A stretch of DNA of 8,070 nt from assembly GCA_030635365.1 (NCBI GenBank), contig DAOVYZ010000144.1, positions 1 through 8,070 of the forward strand, in the 5' to 3' direction. The stretch is from Bacteroidales bacterium (GTDB lineage Bacteria > Bacteroidota > Bacteroidia > Bacteroidales > UBA12077). Below are positions 1 through 5,614 of the stretch, one piece after another; position 1 is the first letter of the stretch, and every line of letters begins with the position of its first letter. A program made the position numbers and the translations under genes. Under the pieces are notes generated by a model. The model was not told where the DNA came from. It worked only from the letters and a program-made list of their open reading frames with translations, and made no database searches.

Positions 1-837
1 TCGAATATTATCTTCAATAAAATCGTCATCTCTTAGCGATGTGCACCCAATGATATCGCCATTATATCTTATCCCTAATACATATTTACCTGCAGGGCAA
101 ACTGTCAAGCATAACTCTTCCGGTTCTGCCGCACCTTTTTCTTTTACTTCTATTTCTTTTTCATTGTAATATCCAACACAATCAGCCAATTCAATTTTTA
201 TTATGTTTTTTTCCGAAAATTCATGAGCCAGATTTATTATATCGTCTATTTCCGAAGGTTCAATCACTAATCCGGAGTTTTCGGTAAAATTTCCCATGGG
301 CATCGCATATTGCATTTGCCAGCCTTTTACATTTTTTTCAACCAGTATTTTATACAATTCCGGTAATTCCCCGATATTTTTCTTATTTATAGTTGTTATT
401 ATTGAAGAAGGCATTCCGTTTTTTTTCAATAAATCTAACGATGACATAATTCTCTCATAAGAACCTTTGGCCCTGAGAAAATCATGGGTTTGCTCTAGTC
501 CGTCAAGACTAATAGCTATATTTGTTATTCCTGATTCTTTTGCTTTTTTTATTTCTTTTTCTGTCAAAAACCAACCATTTGTAATTATGTTAGATTTAAC
601 ACCGCCTTCTTTTAACCTTTGTGCTAATTTGTGCCAGTCTTCCCTTAGCAGGGGTTCACCACCTGAAAGTGTAATATATTCAAGGCCTAACTCTGCAATC
701 TGATCGCACAATTTAAGTGCTTCTTTTTGTGTTAATTCATCAGGTTTTTTGGTATTACAACTGGATCCGCAGTGCTTACAACGCATGTTACATGCAAAAG
801 TAATTTCCCATACAGCGGTTATCGGTTGATATTTCAT
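1..837 (-). CDS. Radical SAM/SPASM peptide-maturase-like enzyme (C-terminus outside window)
   Basis: The frame is open from an ATG at 837 to the window edge: 279 codons with no stop, so the C-terminus is missing. Residues 16-23 carry the radical SAM iron-sulfur motif Cys-x3-Cys-x2-Cys (C16, C20, C23), with a further Cys at 27. A GGEP motif for SAM binding lies at about 59-62. The C-terminal part has C243, C247 and C265 in a context CPAG...GIRYNGDIIGC typical of the start of a SPASM domain, which binds auxiliary Fe-S clusters. Enzymes of this architecture (PqqE, AlbA, sactipeptide, epimerase and cyclophane maturases) modify ribosomal peptides in the cytoplasm. A co-oriented gene for a double-glycine leader peptide ends 188 bp upstream, which supports that role here. 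Which chemistry it performs cannot be read from the sequence. A non-peptide SPASM enzyme remains possible. Confidence 0.9.
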   Translation of the reverse strand, partial: MKYQPITAVWEITFACNMRCKHCGSSCNTKKPDELTQKEALKLCDQIAELGLEYITLSGGEPLLREDWHKLAQRLKEGGVKSNIITNGWFLTEKEIKKAKESGITNIAISLDGLEQTHDFLRAKGSYERIMSSLDLLKKNGMPSSIITTINKKNIGELPELYKILVEKNVKGWQMQYAMPMGNFTENSGLVIEPSEIDDIINLAHEFSEKNIIKIELADCVGYYNEKEIEVKEKGAAEPEELCLTVCPAGKYVLGIRYNGDIIGCTSLRDDDFIEDNIR

Positions 838-884
838 CTGTTTATAATTTTGTTTTTTAATTGTCAGATGGAACCGCAAGATGC

Positions 885-921
885 AAAATAATCATAATCG
901 TGTGTGTTTAATGATTATTTT
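885..921. repeat. AT-rich inverted repeat upstream of the radical SAM gene
   Basis: Two perfect 11-base arms (AAAATAATCAT at 885-895 and its complement at 911-921) flank a 15-base loop. It sits 48 bp upstream of the radical SAM start, in the leader of that gene. It could be an operator or a weak mRNA hairpin. The low GC content of the arms means it may also be chance. Confidence 0.35.
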
Positions 922-960
922 AATCATGCTTGTTTCATTTTGTAATGTTTTTAAATTATT

Positions 961-1017
961 AATGAGCAGGTGCTCATTTTAATAATACAGGCAAAACTTA
1001 AAATAATGAACACCTGC
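961..1017 (-). promoter_or_regulatory. Stem-loop between precursor peptide gene and maturase gene
   Basis: Read on the minus strand, GCAGGTGTTCATT (in 998-1017) pairs with AATGAGCACCTGC (in 966-982) over 13 positions with one G-U wobble. The stem starts 8 bases after the precursor stop codon and encloses a loop of roughly 15-20 bases. The downstream arm also belongs to a smaller self-complementary hairpin at 961-978 (AATGAGCA-GG-TGCTCATT), so two structures compete for the same bases. No strong U-tract follows, so this is more likely an mRNA stabiliser, processing site or attenuator than a simple terminator. In RiPP operons such elements often keep precursor mRNA more abundant than maturase mRNA; that function is inferred here. 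Confidence 0.6.
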
Positions 1018-1025
1018 ATTTTTAT

Positions 1026-1190
1026 TTAAATAGTGTTTATTTGCGAAACATTTATTTCAAATGGTGCCGGATATCCATATAATGGATTTACAAATATTGG
1101 ACGACCTCCTATTATAACGATTTCAACACGACCACCTTTTGTGTTACTTAAATCATGCGTAGATAATTTTGTAAATTTTTTAGTGTACAT
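1026..1190 (-). CDS. Double-glycine leader RiPP precursor peptide (54 aa)
   Basis: ATG at 1190, TAA at 1026-1028. Residues 1-20 read MYTKKFTKLSTHDLSNTKGG, which fits the double-glycine leader pattern (hydrophobic positions F6, L9, L14; acidic D13; GG at 19-20) cleaved by C39 peptidase/ABC exporters. The predicted 34-residue core (21-54) begins RVEIVIIGGRPIFVNPLYGY. It has no Cys and few Ser/Thr, so thioether chemistry (lanthipeptide, sactipeptide) is unlikely. It is rich in Gly, Pro, Ile and aromatics and contains a partial internal repeat, GGRVEIVI / GGRPIFV. The next gene in the same direction is a radical SAM/SPASM enzyme, the usual partner of such precursors in Bacteroidales ('GG-Bacteroidales' type systems). 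There is no in-frame upstream start before a stop codon about 27 bp away. No Shine-Dalgarno is seen, which is normal for Bacteroidota. No exporter is visible in the window. Confidence 0.8.
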   Translation of the reverse strand: MYTKKFTKLSTHDLSNTKGGRVEIVIIGGRPIFVNPLYGYPAPFEINVSQINTI

Positions 1191-1204
1191 AATGGTTAGT
1201 TTTA

Positions 1205-1260
1205 AAATATTAGCCTACTCTGTAATAAAAAGTTTTTCGGCATCCCCTTTTTTAATAAAA
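1205..1260. repeat. Direct repeat copy 1, in the precursor leader region
   Basis: These 56 bases match 1656-1710 with about three substitutions and a one-base indel, both copies centred on ATATTAGCCTACT and TTTTCGGCATC. This copy ends 14 bp from the precursor peptide start, so on the minus strand it forms the precursor's immediate upstream sequence or 5' leader. Confidence 0.8.
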
Positions 1261-1655
1261 AAAATACATTTTTCCCTCTATGTAATCGGTATTTGTTTTG
1301 CCTGAAAAATGTTTAGATTACAAACAAATGGGTTACTTATATTTTGGAATTCCGGTTTAAATGTATGCCCGTTAGCTCTTTTATACAATACCCTAAACAG
1401 GGTAATTTAAACTACCCTGTTTAGGGTATAAAAAAATATTAAACTTATCAGGTTAAAATATCTTGAGTTTTTTAAAACATTTACTCCAATTCTACTTTAC
1501 AACTTTTAACATTTTGTTTTGCTGTCTTTGTGCAATGCATAGCCCTAAAAATATTCTTTGTTTTTCACACAGGTTATAAGCAATACCTTACAAAGGGGTT
1601 ATAATAGGTTTATTTTATTAGCGAAAATTTGTGCGTAAATCAGCGAACAATTTTT
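1261..1655. other. Gene-free AT-rich stretch between divergent units
   Basis: No open frame of convincing length or composition is seen on either strand. The longest minus-strand candidates are about 20 codons with no recognisable product. The stretch contains the nested palindrome at 1388-1429. Near 1620-1650 there is a GCGAAAATTTGTGCG-type string, followed by CAGCGAA, that resembles dispersed intergenic repeats common in Bacteroidota. I could not identify a promoter for the minus-strand precursor by the TTG/TAnnTTTG pattern. Confidence 0.6.
1388..1429. repeat. Nested perfect palindrome (two 17-bp arms, each itself palindromic)
   Basis: The left arm (1388-1404) contains TACCCTAAACAGGGTA. 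The right arm (1413-1429) is its exact reverse complement, separated by an 8-base loop (ATTTAAAC). Each arm is also an inverted repeat by itself: TACCCT and AGGGTA around a 4-base centre. The element can therefore fold as one 17-bp hairpin, as two small hairpins, or be read as two adjacent dimer-binding operators. No T-tract follows on either strand, which argues against an intrinsic terminator. Confidence 0.85.
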
Positions 1656-1710
1656 AAATATTAGCCTACTTTGTAATAAAAAGGTTTTCGGCATCTCCTT
1701 TTTAATAAAA
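1656..1710. repeat. Direct repeat copy 2, just upstream of the nikR promoter
   Basis: This is the second copy of the element at 1205-1260, about 450 bp away and in the same orientation. It ends 13 bp before the -33 element of the nikR promoter. The sequences beyond the repeat differ on both sides, so the duplicated unit is short. Confidence 0.8.
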
Positions 1711-1723
1711 AATTAAATTTTAG

Positions 1724-1753
1724 TTGACATATTATATTTTTTTAATACATTTG
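1724..1753 (+). promoter_or_regulatory. Bacteroidota-type promoter of the nikR operon
   Basis: TTG at 1724-1726 and TACATTTG at 1746-1753 are separated by 19 bases, matching the Bacteroidota sigma-factor pattern (-33 TTG, -7 TAnnTTTG). Transcription would begin near 1760, giving a leader of about 30 bases before the nikR ATG at 1790. Its position also shows that the longer open frame starting at 1724 is not the real protein start. Confidence 0.75.
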
Positions 1754-1760
1754 TTTCATA

Positions 1761-1788
1761 GTAACACTTATTTACATAAACGTAACAC
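1761..1788 (+). promoter_or_regulatory. GTAACAC direct repeat, candidate NikR operator
   Basis: GTAACAC occurs at 1761-1767 and again at 1782-1788, exactly 21 bp apart, or two helical turns. The pair starts at the predicted transcription start and lies just before nikR. Placement suits autorepression. However, known NikR sites are usually inverted rather than direct repeats (E. coli GTATGA-N16-TCATAC), so the assignment is tentative. Confidence 0.35.
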
Positions 1789-1789
1789 G

Positions 1790-2191
1790 ATGACTGTAGT
1801 TCGTTTTGGTGTGTCATTAGAAGAAGACTTGCTTGATGCCCTTGATAATTATGTTAAGGAAAATAAGTTTGCGAATCGTTCACAGGCATTAAGACAATTA
1901 ATTTCACAGAATCTGGTTGAACAAAATTGGGAAAAAAACAAACTTGTAGCAGGGGCAATCATTCTTGTATATGATCACCATAAAAGTGATTTACTACTTA
2001 AATCAATGGAAATTCAACATGATTATCACGACTCTATATTATCTTCTCAACATTTTCATCTTGACTCAGATAATTGCCTGGAAATAATTGCAGTTAAAGG
2101 ATTTGCAGGCAATTTGAAAGAATTGTCAGATAAGCTTATTGCAATAAAGGGAATGCAGCATGGTAAACTGGTAATGAGTAAAGCTGAGTGA
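1790..2191 (+). CDS. nikR: NikR-family nickel-responsive transcriptional regulator
   Basis: This is a 133-residue protein, the usual NikR length. Residues 1-45 form a ribbon-helix-helix DNA-binding domain (VVRFGVSLEEDLLDALDNYV, then NRSQALRQLI). The C-terminal ACT-like domain carries the nickel ligands at the canonical spacing: H77, H88, H90 and C96 (E. coli H76, H87, H89, C95), with the DNCLEI motif at 94-99. The tetramer binds Ni(II) and then represses or modulates nickel-uptake genes. The start at 1790 was chosen because it gives the MTVVRFGVSL N-terminus and leaves the promoter upstream. A TonB receptor gene follows after 33 bp in the same unit, so nikR probably controls its own operon. 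No Shine-Dalgarno is seen. Confidence 0.93.
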   Translation: MTVVRFGVSLEEDLLDALDNYVKENKFANRSQALRQLISQNLVEQNWEKNKLVAGAIILVYDHHKSDLLLKSMEIQHDYHDSILSSQHFHLDSDNCLEIIAVKGFAGNLKELSDKLIAIKGMQHGKLVMSKAE

Positions 2192-2224
2192 TAAATGATT
2201 TATTCAATTTGTTTTACATAATTA

Positions 2225-4087
2225 ATGAAAATAGAAATGAAGAAAAATGTTTTAACTGGCTTTTATACTACAATTCTTCTTTTATGCTCATTTATAATAG
2301 TTAAGGGACAGGAAACCTTAATAGATACTTTACATTTGGAAGAGGTTATTATTACAGGGACAAAGATCGCAGTGTCCTGTGATTATATCCCTTTTACCGT
2401 TTCAGTTATTGATAAGAAAGAAATTGAAGAAAGTTCAGAATCAGCATTACTACCTGTTTTAACAGAAAGAATTCCCGGGATGTTTGTAACAGAACGTGGT
2501 GTTACAGGATTTGGTGTTGCCACGGGAGCTGCAGGTCAGATAACGTTACGTGGTATAGGGAGTTCACCTACTACGCAGGTATTGGTTTTGTTAAATGGTA
2601 ATCCTCAATACATGGGAGTTTTTGGGCATCCATTAGCTGATGCTTATGTAGCCTCTGATGTGGAAAGAGTTGAAGTAATAAGAGGCCCGGCATCAACTCT
2701 TTATGGGTCTAATGCCATGGGAGGAGTGATTAATATTATAACAAAAGAACAGCAGGTGGATGGGTACAAAATAAATGGGAGGTTTTCTTATGGATCATAT
2801 AATACACAAAAATATATGATAAATGGGGGATATAAGAAAAAAGGGTTTAATGCTTTTGCAGGAATTAACCATGATCAAACAAACGGGCACAGAGATTCAT
2901 CCGATTTTTTAATTACTAATGGCTATTTACAGTTAGGTTATAAAATCAATAATCATTTAAATGCAAGAGTTGATTTTTCTTTAGCCGATTTTGATGCCAC
3001 AGATCCCGGAATGGAGTTAGGTAATGCAGGTAACGGGATTGATATATTAAGAGGAATGGGAGCATTTGTTTTTAATAACGAATATGAAAAGGTAAAAGGT
3101 TCATTACGATTCTTCTATAACTTTGGAGAGCATAATATATCTGATGGTTTTCATTCCATTGACAATAATTATGGTTTGGTTATTTATGAGGCTTTTCAAT
3201 TATTTAAAGGTAATTCAATTACCCTGGGCGTTGATTATAAAAATTATGGAGGCATGGCTGAAAATGTATTAGCTATGAATGGTGCAGGAATAGAATTTAT
3301 TGATACATCTATATATGAAATAGGGGGTTATGCATTTATTCAGCAAAAGTTTTTTTCAAGTTTAATGATTAATCTTGGATTCAGACTTGAACATCATGAA
3401 ATGTATGGTGCTGAACCTGTTCCCTCAGGAGGTATAGCCTGGAGGTTTACAAACAAAACAGTATTAAAGGCATCGGTTGCTAAAGGCTTTAGAAGTCCTA
3501 CAATTAGGGAGCTTTATATGTGGGGCACTGCTAATAAAAATTTAAATCCTGAACGTGTAATAAATTATGAAGCAAGTATAAACCAGTATCTTTTAAGAGA
3601 TAAATTATCTTTAGAATTTACAGCATTTAAAACAGAGGGTGAAAATTTGATAAAGACAACTACAGTAGGAACTCAAACAATGTTTACAAATACAGGGGAA
3701 TTATCAAATTGGGGAGTGGAATTTGCAGCTTCTTATAGTCCAACAAATTTACTTGAGATTTATACAAATTATTCATATATTAATATGGAAAACCTTGTTA
3801 TAGCAACTCCTGAGCAGCAATTGTTTTTAAGCACTAAATTAAACTGGAAAAAAGTTAGTTTTAACTTATCTTTTCAGGGAATTTTTAACTTATACTTACA
3901 AACAGGGCAGGAACAAATAAAAGAATCATATACATTATTTAATTCACATATAAGTTATAAAGTATATAAGAATTTTATTTTTTTTATAAAAGGAGAAAAC
4001 CTCTTTAATCAGAATTACCAAATTAATTATGATTATCCAATGCCTGGAATAACAGCATTTGTAGGTTTAAATGTACATATTAATTAA
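2225..4087 (+). CDS. TonB-dependent outer-membrane receptor, probable nickel-chelate uptake
   Basis: This 620-residue protein has a signal peptide (about 1-28, hydrophobic core around 14-26, cut before or after the Gln at 29). A TonB-box-like EEVIITGT follows at 39-46. The plug domain (about 47-175) contains ITLRGIGSS and VIRGPASTLYGSNAMGGVIN. The remainder is a beta-barrel of alternating strands ending in GENLFNQNYQ and a terminal strand to VHIN. The size and the lack of a carboxypeptidase-like N-terminal extension place it with BtuB/CirA/FepA-type metal-chelate receptors rather than SusC. Substrate is not readable from sequence. Its position immediately after nikR suggests nickel or a nickel chelate, as for NikR-regulated receptors in Helicobacter. 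Translation could also start at the second ATG (2237), giving an MKK start typical of signal peptides. Confidence 0.92.
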   Translation: MKIEMKKNVLTGFYTTILLLCSFIIVKGQETLIDTLHLEEVIITGTKIAVSCDYIPFTVSVIDKKEIEESSESALLPVLTERIPGMFVTERGVTGFGVATGAAGQITLRGIGSSPTTQVLVLLNGNPQYMGVFGHPLADAYVASDVERVEVIRGPASTLYGSNAMGGVINIITKEQQVDGYKINGRFSYGSYNTQKYMINGGYKKKGFNAFAGINHDQTNGHRDSSDFLITNGYLQLGYKINNHLNARVDFSLADFDATDPGMELGNAGNGIDILRGMGAFVFNNEYEKVKGSLRFFYNFGEHNISDGFHSIDNNYGLVIYEAFQLFKGNSITLGVDYKNYGGMAENVLAMNGAGIEFIDTSIYEIGGYAFIQQKFFSSLMINLGFRLEHHEMYGAEPVPSGGIAWRFTNKTVLKASVAKGFRSPTIRELYMWGTANKNLNPERVINYEASINQYLLRDKLSLEFTAFKTEGENLIKTTTVGTQTMFTNTGELSNWGVEFAASYSPTNLLEIYTNYSYINMENLVIATPEQQLFLSTKLNWKKVSFNLSFQGIFNLYLQTGQEQIKESYTLFNSHISYKVYKNFIFFIKGENLFNQNYQINYDYPMPGITAFVGLNVHIN

Positions 4088-4130
4088 TTTACTTGATTAT
4101 AATATTGGGCACTATAAATTACCTTAGGTT

Positions 4131-5564
4131 ATGAGAGTAAAAATATTGAGAAAAATTGTTGTTGTTTTAATCTTGACTATTTTATTATTTGAAGATACTC
4201 AAGCCCAGCCATGGAAACCCGATCATTATGTTGTTATTGATACAGATTGTGGCTTGGATGATTTCAGGGCAATAAACTTATTGCTGGCCTCACCGCATGT
4301 GAGGGTATTGGCAATTATAACTTCACCGGGAGTATTAAATGCTAAGGATGGATATACAAAAGTTGCAAGTTTATTAAATAGTTACCATCATGAAGGAATA
4401 CCTGTTGGAATAAACAGCACTGAAACATACAAGGCAAAAAATTGCAAACCTGCTTTAGTTTTTGGCTGGGGGGGGAATATTCAGGCAGAGGGAATAGAAT
4501 ATTGTTTATATACTGATGTTATAAATCAGGTATTAGAGAATCATAATGATAAAATTACTTTTATAAGCTTAGGCAGTTTGAATACAGTTGCCCGGTGCTT
4601 AAAAAATTGCCCTCAATTTTCACAAAAAGTAAATGAAATATTATGGGCAGGTAATTATAAGGATCTGAAAAACTCATTTAATTATATACTGGATATTGCT
4701 TCATATGATAAGATAATAAATTCTGAGATGAATTTTTCTATCCTAAATGGAGAAATTGAACCAGATTATGATGGGGAGTTTATTCAAAAAATTAAAAATA
4801 TAAATACTCAGTATGCTAAGCAATTTCATAGAAGTTTAAAAATACCAGATAATTCCTATGCATTAAAATTATATGATGAAATGGTTTCTGTTTTTTTTGA
4901 GGATGAAAATTTATTTACATGCGATACTATTTCTTATAAGTTAAAGAATTATAGGTTTAGAAATGATATGAATAGGCTTGAGAAGAGTTTACTTGCAATG
5001 TTAACAAATGATATAGAAAACCAAAACCAGGTTCTTTCAATTTTCCCTCTTGATACTGCTGATTACATGACTGATATACAAGAAATTATTTCACCAACTA
5101 TTAAAAAATATGGGAAAGAAGAATGGATTTCCTGCGTATTAACAAGTGAGTTACATAGGCACTTAGGTGTATATTCCTTAATTGGAACTAAAATGGGTAT
5201 TCGTGCAAGAGAATATTTTGGAGCAGGAGTTGACGAAATGGGAATAGTTTCGTACGCAGGGCATGTGCCTCCATTTAGCTGTTTGAATGACGGCTTGCAG
5301 GTAAGTACAGGGGCAACAGTTGGCCATGGATTAATAACAGTTAAGGATAGCTTAAAATTACCTATGGCTGATTTTAACTATTTGGGAAGAAAGATTACAA
5401 TTTCTTTAAAAGATGAATATCGAGAGAAAATAGCTTCTGAAATAAAAGAATTAAACTTTATATATGGACTTGATAGTGAGATATACTGGGATTTAGTGAG
5501 AGGGCTGGCAATAAAATATTGGAGATACTGGGATCGACACGAAATTTTCGAAATAAAAAAATAG
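4131..5564 (+). CDS. Exported fusion: nucleoside-hydrolase-like domain plus FmdE-like domain
   Basis: This is a 477-residue protein. A signal peptide covers about 1-25 (TQA before Gln26), so it is probably periplasmic. Residues 32 to about 290 resemble inosine-uridine nucleoside hydrolases: the calcium/ribose motif DTDCGLDD at 37-44, a GSLNTVA segment at 148-154 like the family GPLTN, an SFNY at 182-185 matching the family EFN, and a YDE around D249 where the family has a His-Asp pair. The usual Gly-Asn after the second strand is replaced (SPGVLNAKDG, 65-74), so activity may be altered. Residues about 325-460 resemble FmdE: ELHRHLG at 340-346, C384, and DGLQVSTGATVGHG at 387-400, which would form a metal site (H342, H344, C384). 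No zinc ribbon follows. The gene begins 43 bp after the receptor and is last in the nikR unit. Its substrate is unknown; a nickel- or nucleotide-containing ligand is only a guess. Confidence 0.75.
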   Translation: MRVKILRKIVVVLILTILLFEDTQAQPWKPDHYVVIDTDCGLDDFRAINLLLASPHVRVLAIITSPGVLNAKDGYTKVASLLNSYHHEGIPVGINSTETYKAKNCKPALVFGWGGNIQAEGIEYCLYTDVINQVLENHNDKITFISLGSLNTVARCLKNCPQFSQKVNEILWAGNYKDLKNSFNYILDIASYDKIINSEMNFSILNGEIEPDYDGEFIQKIKNINTQYAKQFHRSLKIPDNSYALKLYDEMVSVFFEDENLFTCDTISYKLKNYRFRNDMNRLEKSLLAMLTNDIENQNQVLSIFPLDTADYMTDIQEIISPTIKKYGKEEWISCVLTSELHRHLGVYSLIGTKMGIRAREYFGAGVDEMGIVSYAGHVPPFSCLNDGLQVSTGATVGHGLITVKDSLKLPMADFNYLGRKITISLKDEYREKIASEIKELNFIYGLDSEIYWDLVRGLAIKYWRYWDRHEIFEIKK

Positions 5565-5578
5565 GAATAAACGCAGTC

Positions 5579-5603
5579 CTGACAGGTTTTTAAAACCTGT
5601 CAG
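5579..5603. terminator. Bidirectional terminator-like hairpin between convergent operons
   Basis: CTGACAGGTTTT (5579-5590) is followed by one T and then its exact reverse complement (5592-5603). It lies in the 50-bp gap between the plus-strand fusion gene and the minus-strand nqrF, both of which end here. The inner T/A runs act as a short U-tract on either strand. The same kind of CCTGTCAGG hairpin recurs between genes in many Bacteroidota, so it may be a dispersed repeat used as a terminator. Confidence 0.75.
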
Positions 5604-5614
5604 AACTCTATGAG

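Noticed and set aside
467..703. 78-codon plus-strand open frame
   Set aside because: It is antisense to the radical SAM gene, whose motifs are clear on the other strand.
862..960. Second small peptide gene between precursor and radical SAM gene (frames ending in DYDYFASCGSI or starting MIKIIIKHT)
   Set aside because: The frames are under 20 codons or interrupted by stops, and none has a leader motif. The AT-rich inverted repeat explains part of the pattern.
1033..1305. 90-codon plus-strand open frame
   Set aside because: It lies opposite the double-glycine precursor and runs through the direct repeat into AT-rich non-coding sequence. The product shows no domain, whereas the minus-strand frame has a coherent leader motif and a partner enzyme.
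1388..1429. Intrinsic terminator reading of the nested palindrome
   Set aside because: An A-run rather than a T-run follows on the plus strand, and only a short mixed sequence follows on the minus strand. No gene ends beside it.
1724..1789. N-terminal extension of NikR by 22 codons
   Set aside because: The extension would begin in the -33 promoter element and adds residues absent from NikR proteins. The ATG at 1790 gives the normal N-terminus.
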